Under the pieces are notes generated by a model, which did not search any database, was not told where the DNA came from, and saw nothing but the letters and a program-made list of their open reading frames with translations. From positions 14,187,607 to 14,251,606 of the forward strand of contig JAVIAB010000047.1 of NCBI GenBank assembly GCA_032433765.1: a stretch of 64,000 nt of DNA, written 5' to 3'. The DNA comes from Megaustenia siamemsis. Lineage: Eukaryota; Mollusca; Gastropoda; Stylommatophora; Ariophantidae. Each line of letters starts with the position of its first letter. Within the stretch, counting starts at the first letter, position 1. This document shows positions 35,913 to 47,980 of this stretch, piece by piece. The position numbers and the translations under genes are program-made.

Positions 35913-36261
35913 GTAACAGCAGAAGTGAAATTAATAATTCATCAAACTTATTTCATTGCATTTGGTCCAGGCACCTATAGGACCTCCAAAGCAAGTCATT
36001 GATTCTAAACTTTTACATTTTGCCCCTCCTTGTCACAGGCTGACATAGAAGTCAGTGATTTATATGCATTCAATCGTGCCAATAGAGCCACAAAAGTTGA
36101 TGGTAAACACTGTTGTAGAACAGCACATTATAAAAGCAAGTGTCAGACTTCAAATTCCAAGGATCAACATTCTCTTCTTCCTCTTCTTCTTCTCTTCCTT
36201 CCTCATCTGCCTCTCAGATTCTAAGGGAGAAATAATTTGCAGTATTTGGTTCTTCTGTTAG
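35913..36261. other. Spacer ending in a LINE-E tail scrap
   Basis: 36165-36258 matches the minus-strand LINE-E 3' tail (TTCTTCTTCTCTTCC, CTGCCTCTCAGATTC). A 64-codon frame at 36030-36224 has no recognised features. Confidence 0.45.
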
Positions 36262-36553
36262 CTTCGAAAGATGCCAACACAAAAAGGGGGCTCCTAAAAA
36301 AGACTTAAAAAATAAATAATCAACATTTTCTGGCACATCATGAGAAGAGGAAAGTTGGAATACTTGGTTACAACTGACACAATACAGGGAAAGAGAGATT
36401 GCGGATGATAATGAGAGAAGATACTAGATAGCCTGGCGTCATTGGCATGAAAAACAGTCAACAACAGAATTGATACGATACACGGTGGGTAACAGATTGT
36501 GGAAGGACATCGTCGCCTACACTAACCCAGTATGACACATGATGATGATGATA
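36262..36553 (+). mobile_element. LINE-B 3' fragment
   Basis: Tail sequence matching 21670-21955 (GATGCCAACACAAAAAGGGG, CATCATGAGAAGAGGAAAGT). It ends GACACATGATGATGATG and has a frameshift. Confidence 0.82.
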
Positions 36554-36599
36554 GCTACTTAACATCAGACGGCATAATAAAATTACAAATGAAAATCTT

Positions 36600-36920
36600 T
36601 GGGAAAGAAATGCCCAGAAACCGATCAGAATGGATATCAAATAAATGGAAATAGATTGACCACACATCGCTAAGACTACAAAACAATATTTCAAGACAGG
36701 CAAAATGGAAAGTTCGAAGCCCCAAGATGGATAAGAACCGTCGAGAGAAAAGCAAAGGCTGCAGGATGGACGTGGGATCAGTTTACGAAGATAGCACAGA
36801 GCCAGGTCCGTCGGCAGTGTGTGGTTGTAGCCCTTTGCTTCAAGAGGAGCTGCAAGGCGTGTAGCCAAGTAACTCAGTTATATTTTTCAGAGAAACACAA
36901 TGGGGAAAACAAATAAAAAT
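36600..36920 (+). mobile_element. LINE-D 3' tail
   Basis: It translates to KAAGWTWDQFTKIAQSQVRR and VVVALCFKRSCKAC, the WTW...VALC tail of another invertebrate LINE family, ending in a stop near 36917. No other copy in the window. Confidence 0.65.
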
Positions 36921-36974
36921 GCGCAAGAAGTGTATCGATAAATGTTTTTATGTTGTGCTTATTGTTTCAGCTGA

Positions 36975-37135
36975 AGGCCTAAAGAGGCAGAGGCAGACCA
37001 AGATTAACATGGCCGAGTAAAATCAAAAGATGGACAAGTCAGCCTACCTGCACCATCAAAGCAAGATAAAGAGCGGAATGACGCTCCATGGTAGCAAGCC
37101 TTCCATGCGGAGACGGCACTCATTGATGATGAAGA
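36975..37135 (+). mobile_element. LINE-C 3' scrap
   Basis: It matches 27970-28135 (AGGCAGACCAAGATTAACAT, CTGCACCATCAAAGCAAGA) and ends CACTCATTGATGATGA. Confidence 0.75.
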
Positions 37136-37224
37136 CCTAACGAGCGGAACCGTCTTTCTGCTTCTGTTTGTTCCTTACCCACGTAAAGGTGTAACCATAC
37201 AACTTTTCCCCCCTTTTTAAAAAA

Positions 37225-37490
37225 TGTCTATTCATTCACTCATTGATGCATTCATTCATTCATTCACTCATTGATTCATTCATTCACTCATTGATGCATT
37301 CATTCACTCATTGATGCATTCATTCATTCATTGATGCATTCATTCATTCATTGATGCATTCATTCATTCATTCACTCATTGATTCATTCATTCACTCATT
37401 GATGCATTCATTCACTCATTGATGCATTCATTCATTCATTGATGCATTCATTCATTCATTCACTCATTGATGCATTCATTCATTCACACC
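37225..37490. repeat. ATTC-type microsatellite with CACTCATTGATGC variant
   Basis: Runs of CATT separated by CACTCATTGATGCATTCATT units about 24 bp apart. Confidence 0.92.
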
Positions 37491-37627
37491 TATACAAACA
37501 CTTGCTATCGTGGACAGAGAGAACAACATGGCAGCTGTGAGCTGACTGTACAGGAACACTAACTTGAAGATAGACCGCGAACAATTATTAATGGATTAAT
37601 GTAGGCACAAGGAAATATAATAGAAGA

Positions 37628-39728
37628 GATGTCATTAGAAGAACTAAGGGGAGGCCATTAGAAGAACTAAGGGGAGGCCATTAGAAGAACTAAGGGGAGG
37701 CCATTAGAAGAACTAAGGGGAGGCCATAGAAGAACTAAGGGGAGGCCATTAGAAGAACTAAGACGAGGCCATTAGAAGAACTAAGGGGAGGCCATTAGAA
37801 GAACTAAGGGGAGGCCATTAGAAGAACTAAGGGAACTAAGAGGCCATTAGAAGAACTAAGGGGAAGCCATAGAAGAACTAAGACGAGGCCATTAGAAGAA
37901 CTAAGGGGAGGCCATTAAAAGAACTAAGACGAGGCCATTAGAAGAACTAAGGGGAGGCCATTAGAAGAACTAAGACGAGGCCATTAGAAGAACTAAGACG
38001 AGGCCATTAGAAGAACTAAGGGGAGGCCATTAGAAGAGCTAAGGGGAGGCCATTAGAAGAACTAAGGGGAGGCCATTAGAAGAACTAAGACGAGGCCATT
38101 AGAAGAACTAAGACGAGGCCATTAGAAGAACTAAGACGAGGCCATTAGAAGAACTAAGACGAGGCCATTAGAAGAACTAAGACGAGGCCATTAGAAGAAC
38201 TAAGACGAGGCCATTAGAAGAACTAAGACGAGGCCATTAGAAGAACTAAGACGAGGCCATTAGAAGAACTAAGACGAGGCCATTAGAAGAACTAAGGGGA
38301 GGCCATTAGAAGAACTAAGACGAGGCCATTAGAAGAACTAAGACGAGGCCATTAGAAGAACTAAGACGAGGCCATTAGAAGAACTAAGACGAGGCCATTA
38401 GAAGAACTAAGACGAGGCCATTAGAAGAACTAAGACGAGGCCATTAGAAGAACTAAGACGAGGCCATTAGAAGAACTAAGACGAGGCCATTAGAAGAACT
38501 AAGACGAGGCCATTAGAAGAACTAAGACGAGGCCATTAGAAGAACTAAGACGAGGCCATTAGAAGAACTAAGACGAGGCCATTAGAAGAACTAAGACGAG
38601 GCCATTAGAAGAACTAAGACGAGGCCATTAGAAGAACTAAGACGAGGCCATTAGAAGAACTAAGACGAGGCCATTAGAAGAACTAAGACGAGGCCATTAG
38701 AAGAACTAAGACGAGGCCATTAGAAAAACTAAAGATCGAGGCCATTAGAAGAACTAAGACGAGGCCATTAGAAGAACTAAGACGAGGCCATTAGAAGAAC
38801 TAAGACGAGGCCATTAGAAGAACTAAGACGAGGCCATTAGAAGAACTAAGACGAGGCCATTAGAAGAACTAAGACGAGGCCATTAGAAGAACTAAGACGA
38901 GGCCATTAGAAGAACTAAGACGAGGCCATTAGAAGAACTAAGACGAGGCCATTAGAAGAACTAAGACGAGGCCATTAGAAGAACTAAGACGAGGCCATTA
39001 GAAGAACTAAGACGAGGCCATTAGAAAAACTAAGACGAGGCCATTAGAAGAACTAAGACGAGGCCATTAGAAGAACTAAGACGAGGCCATTAGAAGAACT
39101 AAGACGAGGCCATTAGAAGAACTAAGACGAGGCCATTAGAAGAACTAAGACGAGGCCATTAGAAGAACTAAGACGAGACCATTAGAAGAACTAAGACGAG
39201 GCCATTAGAAGAACTAAGACGAGGCCATTAGAAGAACTAAGACGAGGCCATTAGAAGAACTAAGACGAGGCCATTAGAAGAACTAAGACGAGGCCATTAG
39301 AAGAACTAAGACGAGGCCATTAGAAAAACTAAAGATCAGGCCATTAGAAGAACTAAGACGAGGCCATTAGAAGAACTAAGACGAGGCCATTAGAAGAACT
39401 AAGACGAGGCCATTAGAAGAACTAAGACGAGGCCATTAGAAGAACTAAGACGAGGCCATTAGAAGAACTAAGACGAGGCCATTAGAAGAACTAAGACGAG
39501 GCCATTAGAAGAACTAAGACGAGGCCATTAGAAAAACTAAGACGAGGCCATTAGAAGAACTAAGACGAGGCCATTAGAAGAACTAAGACGAGGCCATTAG
39601 AAGAACTAAGACGAGGCCATTAGAAGAACTAAGACGAGGCCATTAGAAGAACTAAGACGAGGCCATTAGAAGAACTAAGACGAGGCCATTAGAAAAACTA
39701 AAGATCAGGCCATTAGAAGAACTTTTTT
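37628..39728. repeat. 23-bp satellite
   Basis: About 90 copies of GAGGCCATTAGAAGAACTAA plus GAC (later units) or GGG (early units). A marker variant, AAAACTAAAGATC, appears near 38721, 39323 and 39689, which suggests amplification of larger blocks. The array ends in an A/T-run at a SINE-2 boundary. Confidence 0.97.
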
Positions 39729-40048
39729 TTCGCCAGCTTTGACCTCTGACGAAGTCCCTAGAGACTAGGAACTGAATGTTGCGCGTTAATTCATTTTTCT
39801 CTGGCAGCCGTGTGCACAGGAGTCCCTCGCCGCACAGGCAGATAACTCCGTCTTCGGTGGTACTCATATTTTTTCCGTTGATGAATAATTGACGTTTCAA
39901 GGCGGGCATCCCTGCTGAGACCAGGGGTGGTTGCCGCAGAGAGAAATCATAAATAAAAATCCCAACCGATGTAGCCGGGATTTGAACCCTCAACCTCTCT
40001 GTCTCGAGGCCGGCGTCTTGCCTTGAGACCAACCAGTCGCCCCTTGAA
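39729..40048 (-). mobile_element. SINE-2 (tRNA-derived)
   Basis: The minus-strand head is GGGGCGACTGGTTGGTCTCA, then GAGGGTTCAAATCCCGGC, a good B box. The body is unlike SINE-1. The far end is an A-run on the minus strand next to the 23-bp satellite. Confidence 0.7.
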
Positions 40049-40474
40049 GAAAGGACGACAAATAACACCTCCTAAAGCTGAAATGATTGGGGAAGGAATA
40101 AAAATACAGAAAGTACAGAAGCAAGCAAAAAAGATAATTAAATACAGATGTCCAAAGTTCAAAGAGGATTTAGTTCCACAAATGACAGTAGGCCGATGGT
40201 GGCCGATAGTAGCCGAATCGATAGCTCGTCGAGCTTCACCGCAGGAGAACGGGGGATCGAATCTTGGAATAGTCACTTTTTTTTTTAATCGGCAGTGAAA
40301 TAAACATCAGATCGGAAAAAATCTTAGCTACTGCACTGGACAAGCGGCCTCTATTCTCCTGAAGCAGCTTCTACAACCCCCCCCCCCCCTCCCAACCCAG
40401 AAGCCAGTAATGGGGAGAACACTGTAAAGATGGTTCTTAATAAAAGAGAAACTGAACCAAAAAAAAAGTAAAGT
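40049..40474. other. Spacer with possible tRNA-like head
   Basis: 40205-40265 (ATCGATAGCTCGTCGAGC...GGGGGATCGAATCTTGG) resembles a degenerate tRNA-type promoter followed by a T-run. A C-run lies at about 40379-40388. Not firmly assignable. Confidence 0.3.
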
Positions 40475-40690
40475 GCCCCGTCACGCCAAGTGGCGTATAG
40501 GAAATATGGTGTTAGTGACCATAAATTTTACAGACCTTCGGCACATGATTTTTAGGGTAATATGGTCTGTATTACTCCCGTATTGCTTTACTTTCCCAGA
40601 AAAGAATCCGGTACCCATTAAAGGTTGGGTGAACCGGAAGCCGTCGGTTGGTATCGAATTCTACCTCTTTTCCTTTGTAGTCCAGTTAAA
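40475..40690 (-). mobile_element. SINE-1 copy, head truncated
   Basis: The body from CCCCGTCACGCCAAGTGGCG to GGTATCGAATTCTACC is present. The A-box part of the head is missing. Confidence 0.88.
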
Positions 40691-41084
40691 CTGAACAAAG
40701 CGGGAGATGAATTAAAGGGACGAGATTTCTTACAAATTTTATTTCATCGATAGCACTTCAATGATTGGTTAGGCTGAAGTTACTGCGACCTTAACTAAGT
40801 GAGGTGATGCTATTTTTAGACTGGTCTCTGGTCACTAACATCTTAAGCGTGTCTTAACCAGTCTCAGATTGTGATGAATGGAGTCACTCAAACAGGGCAA
40901 GTAATGTACGCAATGAATCAATATTGTAATGTTATTATGTCCCTTTAATGACTTGGCGAAAGGGAGATTTAACATTTTACTTCATTCAAGTGACATTTTG
41001 ATTGATGAGGCTGTTATTATGAGACCGGAAGTCAGGTCCGGTACAAATTTTCTGAAGTATTTCTTTTTTAACTACGAAAACTAT
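40691..41084. other. Spacer, nothing recognised
   Basis: No coding region or repeat match seen. Confidence 0.45.
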
Positions 41085-41200
41085 CTGGAATCCGTATCAG
41101 AGTTTGGACTTTCGACAACCTACAAGTTCACGTTGTGCTACCAATGCCAGACCTGGACGCTAGACTAAAGAACAAGATTCAAAATAACGATTATCGAGAT
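41085..41200 (+). mobile_element. LINE-E scrap
   Basis: It encodes TLCYQCQTWTLD, matching the start of the LINE-E fragment at 15355, and is followed by AGAACAAGATTCAAAATAAC. Confidence 0.5.
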
Positions 41201-41294
41201 TTGGTTTTTTTTGTCAAGGTATCACTGCAAACGAATTAAAATCTATAATTGCTCAAACCGCCCGTGTCAGCGTAATCATCCGAATTAATATTTC

Positions 41295-41625
41295 ATCTCC
41301 CAAACAAAGAAAGGTAACTGTAGTCCCAATCATAGCAGTCTCAGCACACGCCAAAAAACATGAGGCGAAATTGCACAGAAAGTGAACACAGCCAACTGTT
41401 CACTGCCATACGATATCATCATTCATCGTAAACAATTGGAATAGCGAAACATGATCAAAACGGATGAAACACACAGCTCAAGGTATGCACAGAGCACCTA
41501 ACTCAGTAGCTCCTGCAACAAGTCGGACATGGAATATGAGGAAACTGCAACAAGGAACACTTTCATACATAGCCTTCAATGGTTCCTACCGCCTATCCAC
41601 TATATTTGACTGGATGTTCACGTCC
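41295..41625 (+). repeat. Dispersed repeat X, copy a
   Basis: Homologous over about 320 bp to the reverse complement of 61735-62045. Shared blocks include TGAGGAAACTGCAAC, CTCAGTAGCTC and CCGCCTATCC. Not recognised as a named family. Confidence 0.75.
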
Positions 41626-41767
41626 TCCTGAAAATGATGATCGTCATATTTTTTTTTAAACGTATAGCGCTTGGTGATGTTAGGACATCGTTTTTTATTT
41701 CAATTCCGAACATATAAAACACAGTCATCGGATTATCCTCGTCGCATCAATACTACATGTAAGTAAT

Positions 41768-42040
41768 CAAAGAAGAGCCTTTGTGGCTGAGTAGATAGTA
41801 TGCTCGATTCCTGATAAGGAGGGTCTGGGTTCAAAACCCTACAGTGGCGGATTTTATTTTCTTCGGACCGACAAGGCTCATAAATTCACCCAGCCTGTAA
41901 AAATGGGTATAGAAGGTTTTTCAGGGAAGAAAAGTTGGCCTGGCGTGATACCGACCACACCGCCCAAAAATGTGTCTAGGGGATGGAAAAATATAGTCTT
42001 TAACATCACATTCCCCAGAAGTCTAGCAAGACAAAGAAGG
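41768..42040 (+). mobile_element. SINE-3 (tRNA-derived, SINE-1-like body)
   Basis: The head has GTGGCTGAGTAGATAG (A-box region) and GGGTTCAAAACCC (B box). The body aligns with SINE-1: TTCACCCAGCC, AATGGGTA, ATACCGACCACA, CAAAAATGTG, TAACATCACATTCCC. A different tRNA head is thus joined to a related body. Confidence 0.75.
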
Positions 42041-42069
42041 GGACATTTATTTTTATTTAATTTTTACTG

Positions 42070-42260
42070 AAATAAACAATCAAGGGCCGACCAAGAAAAA
42101 GATGGATTGATGGAATATAATAATCTCAAGGTAACACAACAGCAGCAGAGGCCAAAAGACCACAAATGGTATCTCCCATCGACGTTGAATGATAAATGAG
42201 GAAGGAAAGCAGAAGAAAGAGCTGAGAGAGACAACTTATATGTTGCACCAGACCTAGGGT
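42070..42260 (+). mobile_element. LINE-E 3' tail
   Basis: It encodes RPRKRWIDGI and then YLPSTLND, matching the end of the LINE-E copy at 6647-7126. Confidence 0.65.
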
Positions 42261-42269
42261 TAACCGCAC

Positions 42270-42935
42270 CAGGTACCAATTGAAACATTAAGCTCTGGAT
42301 AATTTTTTGGGAACAATTTTATATTTTCACGTAAAAATTAAGGAAACAAAAATTGTAAACAAATTTTGGTTAAATATAACACCAGTACCAGTTTGGCTCG
42401 ATAACGTAAATAACTTGTGTTCCCACTTACCTGGCACAGGCGAATGTTTTGGGCTGGCTCTTCAGCAGGGAAGATTACAAAAACCGGTTCTGAAAATGGC
42501 TACTAGTCAAGTAAATGAGATTACGGCCATGTTGCTCCTACTGTGCGAGCCAGGTGGGTGTAGGTGTTGCATTATTCATCTTCTTTCTTTCCTAATTTGC
42601 TTTTCAGGATTGAGCGGTGTTACATTATACATCTTCTTTCCTTCCTCGTTTGTCTTTCAGCGTCGAATGGTATTACATTAAGAGGATAAAAGTATCCAGT
42701 TTTTGTTTTCCTTATAGAGGAGAGCCTTGTCAATACAACAATTTATATTTCAAGTAAATTTGAAGGTAAAAACACTTGTTGTAGAGTAATGGGGATAAAA
42801 AGTTGTACCGAAGAAGGTGTTCAGAAAATAGCGTTTTACTGGATAAAGTAGTTGTTAAAATAGGTTTATGGAGGTAAGTTGAACAAGATAGTTACTGGGT
42901 GAATGTGGTAATAATAATATCTTTATTTCTGGGAG
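42270..42935. other. Spacer with LINE-E tail scraps
   Basis: Two short LINE-E tail-like pieces (about 42580-42615 and 42640-42680, TTGTCTTTCAGCGTCGAATG) lie within otherwise unrecognised sequence. The 124-codon frame at 42307-42681 has no domain I recognise. Confidence 0.4.
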
Positions 42936-42939
42936 AATT

Positions 42940-44100
42940 GGAAAGAAAAGTTTTATCACATAAGGAAATGGAAAGAATAGTGTTATCACATAAGGAAATG
43001 GAAAGAATACTTTTATCACATAAGGAAATGGAAAGAATACTTTTATCACATAAGGAAATGGAAAGAATACTTTTATCACATAAGGAAATGGAAAGAATAC
43101 TTTTATCACATAAGGAAATGGAAAGAATAGTTTTATCACATAAAGAAATGGAAAGAATAGTTTTATCACAAAAGGAAATGGAAAGAATACTTTTATCACA
43201 TAAGGAAATGGAAAGAATACTTTTATCACATTAGGAAATGGAAAGAATACTTTTATCACATAAGGAAATGGAAAGAATACTTTTATCACATAAGGAAATG
43301 GAAAGAATACTTTTATCACATAAGGAAATGGAAAGAATACTTTTATCAGATAAGGAAATGGAAAGAATAGCTTTATCACATTAGGAAATGGAAAGAATAT
43401 TTTTATCACATAAAGAAATGGAAAGAATAGTTTTATCACATAAGGAAATGGAAAGAAAAGTTTTATCACATAAGGAAATGGAAAGAATAGCTTTATCACA
43501 TAAGGAAATGGAAAGAATACTTTTATCACATAAGGAAATGGAAAGAATAGTTTTATCACATAAGGAAATAGAAAGAAAAGTTTTATCACATAAGGAAATG
43601 GAAAGAATAGCTTTATCACATAAGGAATTGGAAAGAATAGTTTTATCCCATAAGGAAATGGAAAGAATAGTTTTATCCCATAAGGAAATGGAAAGAATAG
43701 TTTTATCACATAAGGAAATGGAAAGAATAGCTTTATCATATAAGGAAATGGAAAGAATAGTTTTATCACATAAGGAAATGGAAAGAATAGTTTTATCACA
43801 TAAGGAAATGGAAAGAATAGCTTTATCACATAAGGAAATGGAAAGAATAGTTTTATCACATAAGGAAATGGAAAGAATAGTTTTATCACATAAGGAAATG
43901 GAAAGAATAGTTTTATCACAAAAGGAAATGGAAAGAATAGTTTTATCACATAAGGAAATGGAAAGAATAGCTTTATCACATAAGGAAATGGAAAGAATAC
44001 TTTTATCACATAAGGAAATGGAAAGAATAGTTTTATCACATAAGGAAATGGAAAGAATAGTTTCATCACATAAGGAAATGGAAAGAATAGTTTTCTTTCA
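42940..44100. repeat. 30-bp minisatellite
   Basis: About 39 copies of TTTTATCACATAAGGAAATG plus GAAAGAATAG or GAAAGAATAC. The 30-bp period keeps frames open on both strands: plus strand 42899-43234 and 43388-44146, minus strand 42855-44069. Confidence 0.97.
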
Positions 44101-44445
44101 GGAGGAATTAGAAAGAGAGGTTATCTTAGAGCAGCATTTGAAATGAATACATTTCTTTGAAAATAAGTTTCAAAAGTAGTTTTTTTTTAGAAGGAAATGG
44201 AAGGAATTTTTATTTCTTGGAGGAAGAATTGAGAAGAATAGTTTTCGTTGAGAAGACATCGTAAAACAATACTTCTATTGGAGGAGATAGTAGAAAGAAT
44301 AGTTGAATAATGTTTACTGTAGCAGAAAACATATTAAAAAAATATTTTGTTATGTATTTCATTGCTATTCAAATTGAATAGAAAGTTATTTTGAGATATC
44401 ATAGCCGTTTGGTAATGAAGTGTTAATGACGTCATTATACTAGGC
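44101..44445. other. Diverged extension of the 30-bp array, then spacer
   Basis: 44100-44310 keeps faint GGAG...GAAAGAATAG similarity to the array. The rest is unrecognised. Confidence 0.5.
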
Positions 44446-44449
44446 CTGA

Positions 44450-44630
44450 GTTTAGCGAGGTAGCGGTGGCCCAGCCCCCTTCCTCACTGATCTTTCCTAC
44501 CCAGAGATTATCTAAGGTGGCCATTTAAAGAGACTTGGTCGACCCTAAGAGAACAAAACCTTGCCTCAACTTGTATTTGAACCCAAAACCTTCAATTCGA
44601 CAGGCGAATGCATTATACTCAACACCACCG

Positions 44631-44640
<10 letters not shown>
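44450..44640 (-). mobile_element. SINE-5 (tRNA-derived)
   Basis: Minus-strand head GAGCTCGGTGGTGTTGAGTA with a B-box-like TTTGGGTTCAAATAC. Single copy in the window, next to a CT microsatellite. Confidence 0.55.
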
Positions 44641-44666
<26 letters not shown>

Positions 44667-44680
44667 AGCTCTCTCTCTTT
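44632..44680. repeat. CT microsatellite
   Basis: Two CT runs interrupted by CGAG. Confidence 0.9.
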
Positions 44681-44754
44681 TATTTGCTTGCTTGCGTTCG
44701 CCCGATGACTAAAGTATTCTAGAGTATTCGTAGACTATAGAATTCCTCTTCATC

Positions 44755-45050
44755 ATCCGCCCTTAAAAGGACATTAAGTGGATGTGTCTGCGTTGTGTTG
44801 TGGTTTGCAGTGTAACTGTGATATTTGCGCCTTTCGGCCCAACACATCCGACTTCAGCACGACATTTCTGAGTACCGGGCTCTCTTCCCTCTTCTATCCC
44901 TACTCGCTTGGCCAGACTAGACAGGTCAGTCTGTTACTAGAGGCACCACGGAGAGGTGGAGCAGAGTCTGGATGGTTTTGGTTCACCGATCCTGGCGCAA
45001 GCCATCAGCTGTGGGTCGCTGACAACTTCCAGCTCTGGTGCTGGTAGGCG
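44755..45050 (+). repeat. Dispersed repeat Y, copy a
   Basis: It shares TTAAAAGGAC, TTAAGT, a TTTCxGCCCA segment, ATCCTGGCGCAA and GTGTCTTC-like ends with 48298-48418 plus 49360-49520. In the second copy these two parts are separated by a 40-bp array. The 89-codon frame here is not supported as a gene. Confidence 0.5.
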
Positions 45051-45519
45051 CGTCTTCTCTTTTATTTAAAATCTTAACAACAAGATGTTATTTGAGGCAG
45101 AGTTTGCAACGAATGTTCTCGATATGTACATTGTTAAAAATACAAAAAAAGCAAAATGCAAGATTACGTTTCTAATTGAATTATAAAATGAAAAGTTCAA
45201 AAGCAAATAAATGTAAAGACATAAAAGTATCAAATTAAACTTGGACACATTTAAAATGTCAAAATAATGTGATTTCAAATATTTTTTAAAAAAATTATAA
45301 AAAGTAAAAAGAAAAATCACCGCAGACAGAGAGTATCTGCTTGACAACAAACTATATAACAGCAGCTGATAATGTCAGGACGATGTAAGATAATATCAAC
45401 TTGCCTTACGCGATCAAGTAACCGAGGGACAAGATGACCGAGATAATAACTTGGAAAACATGGGTTTATTTTAGGATCAGCTGTTTGTAGTTTCCTGTTA
45501 TAAGGTCGGTGAAAACACG
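45051..45519. other. AT-rich spacer, nothing recognised
   Basis: No coding region or repeat match recognised. Confidence 0.45.
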
Positions 45520-45643
45520 GGCATCTCTATCTCTCTCTCTCTCTCTCTCTCCGTCTTCATGTTTGTCATTGAAATCAGTGAAATCTTTATCTCTTTCTCT
45601 CTCCCCCTCCCCCCACGTTTTTCATTTAAATCACTGAAATCTT

Positions 45644-45685
<42 letters not shown>

Positions 45686-45715
45686 AACGTTTATCATTTA
45701 AATCACTGAAATCTT

Positions 45716-45749
<34 letters not shown>

Positions 45750-45833
45750 AACGTTTATCATTTAAATCACTGAAATCTCTCTCTCTCTTTCTCTCCCTCT
45801 CTCTCTCAACGTTTATCATTTAAATCACTGAAA

Positions 45834-45874
<41 letters not shown>

Positions 45875-45894
45875 GTTTATCATTTAAATCACTG

Positions 45895-45938
<44 letters not shown>

Positions 45939-45961
45939 GTTTATCATTTAAATCACTGAAA

Positions 45962-45995
<34 letters not shown>

Positions 45996-46021
45996 AACGT
46001 TTATCATTTAAATCACTGAAA

Positions 46022-46058
<37 letters not shown>

Positions 46059-46141
46059 GTTTATCATTTAAATCACTGAAATCTCTCTCTCTCTTTCTCT
46101 CTCTCTCTCTAACTCAACGTTTATCATTTAAATCACTGAAA

Positions 46142-46192
<51 letters not shown>

Positions 46193-46289
46193 GTTTATCA
46201 TTTAAATCACTGAAATCTTTCTCTCTCTCTCTCTTTCTCTCTCCCTCTCTCTCTCTCTCTCTCAACGTTTATCATTTAAATCACTGAAA

Positions 46290-46324
<35 letters not shown>

Positions 46325-46347
46325 GTTTATCATTTAAATCACTGAAA

Positions 46348-46396
<49 letters not shown>

Positions 46397-46608
46397 GTTT
46401 ATCATTTAAATCACTGAAATCTTTCTCTCTCAACATTTATCGTTTAATTCACTGAAATCTTTCTCTCTCAACATTTATCGTTTAATTCACTGAAATCTCT
46501 CTCTCTCAACATTTATTGTTTAATTCACTGAAATCTTTCTCTCTCAACATTTATCGTTTAATTCACTGAGATCTCTCTCTCTCTCAACATTTATTGTTTA
46601 AATCACTG

Positions 46609-46650
<42 letters not shown>

Positions 46651-47240
46651 GGTTATCATTTAAATCACTGAAATCTTTCTCTTTCAACATTTGTTGTTTA
46701 AACCACTGAAATCTTTCTCTCTCAACATTTGTTGTTTAAACCAATGAAACCTTTCTCTCTCAACATTTATCGTTTAATTGACTGAAATCTTTCTCTCAAC
46801 ATTTATTGTTTAATTCACTGAAATATTTCTCTCTCAACATTTATTGTTTAATTCACTGAAATCTTTCTCTCTCAACATTTATCGTTTAACTCACTGAAAT
46901 CTTTCTCTCTCTACATTTATTATCTAATTCACTGAAATCTTTCTCTCTCAACATTTATCGTTTAATTTACTTAAATCTTTCTCTCTCAACATTTATCGTT
47001 TAATTCACTGAAATATTTCTCTCTCAACATTTATCGTTTAATTCACTGAAATCTTTCTCTCTCAACATTTATTGTTTAATTCACTGAACTCTTTCTCTCT
47101 CAACATTTATCGTTTAATTCACTGAAATCTTTCTCTCTCAACGTTTATAGTTTAAATCACTGAAATCTTTCTCTCTCAACGTTTATAGTTTAAATCACTG
47201 AAATCTTTCTCTCTCAACATTTATCGTTTAAATCACTGAA
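45520..47240. repeat. CT-rich compound minisatellite
   Basis: Left part (to about 46440): about 13 units of AACGTTTATCATTTAAATCA followed by CTGAAATCT and a CT tract of variable length. Right part: about 21 shorter 37-38-bp units, AACATTTATCGTTTAATTCA plus CTGAAATCTTTCTCTCTC. The two forms are clearly related. Confidence 0.95.
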
Positions 47241-47457
47241 ATCTTTCTCTTTTCACCTTTATTACTTAAAGCACTGACATTTTTCTCTCAATGTTTTGTC
47301 CCTCTGACTATGGTTGATTCCCTCATGTAGCATCTTTCCATGAAGATAAACTACACACACTTCTTGTATACATTCAAAGTGATTAGAAGAAGATGCTGTC
47401 TTCAAATTAAAAACCCTTTTTGTCGTGAAAAATTGATTTTTGCAATGTTCGAAACTC

Positions 47458-47565
47458 ATCATCATGTGCCATACCGGTTGGCGTAGGCGATCATGTAATT
47501 AAATTATCCCTAATCTTCTATCTACAGTGCATCGTATCAGTTCTGTTGTTGACTGTTGTTTTCTC
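47458..47565 (-). mobile_element. LINE-B 3' scrap
   Basis: On the plus strand it begins CATCATCATGTGCCATACCG, the reverse complement of the LINE-B end, and stops at GTTGTTTTCTC, directly against a SINE-1 fragment. Confidence 0.8.
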
Positions 47566-47567
47566 AC

Positions 47568-47718
47568 CGGCTCCGGTTCACCCAGCCTTAAATGGGTACC
47601 GGACTTTTTTCTCGGAAAGTAAATCGGCACGGGCGTAATACCGACCACATTACTCCAAAAATCATGTGCCGAAGGTCTGTAAAATGTATGGTCACTAACA
47701 CCATATTCCCTATATTAC
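47568..47718 (+). mobile_element. SINE-1 body fragment
   Basis: It runs from CGGTTCACCCAGCC to CACCATATTCCCTAT. The tRNA head is missing. Confidence 0.88.
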
Positions 47719-47719
47719 T

Positions 47720-47795
47720 TTACTTACCACTCTGCATCTCACCTCTGTTTTACATCTACCGACTGAGGTTAACAAAGTTCCCAAATATTTAAATT
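47720..47795 (-). mobile_element. LINE-A RT scrap
   Basis: It matches 18395-18455 (ACTCTGCATCTCACCTC, GTTAACAAAGTTCCCAAAT). Confidence 0.75.
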
Positions 47796-47980
47796 TCACA
47801 TACAAAAGTCTATGGTGGATCTTTAAGGCTAGATGAAGCAGAAACGATTATACAGTCTGACTTCTTGTCCTCAGCACTAACAGTTGCTGCTCTGCCACTT
47901 CGAGTACACACGTGAGCGCTGATAAATGTATTGTGGATGTACTTCTGTTTCTGTCTATTTCAATCCAATTACTAATTATT

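Noticed and set aside
33616..39728. CRISPR-like arrays in the 36-bp and 23-bp repeats
   Set aside because: The repeats are directly head-to-tail with no unique spacers, and the context is a eukaryotic nuclear genome.
42855..44146. Long frames on both strands of the 30-bp array (MERIVLSHKE and FPFPYVIKLF repeats)
   Set aside because: Both strands are open at once, as expected for a 30-bp unit without stops. No flanking gene structure.
44778..45047. 89-codon Cys/Ser-rich frame as a secreted peptide gene
   Set aside because: No signal peptide-like start, and the region is homologous to another repeat copy at 48298-49520.
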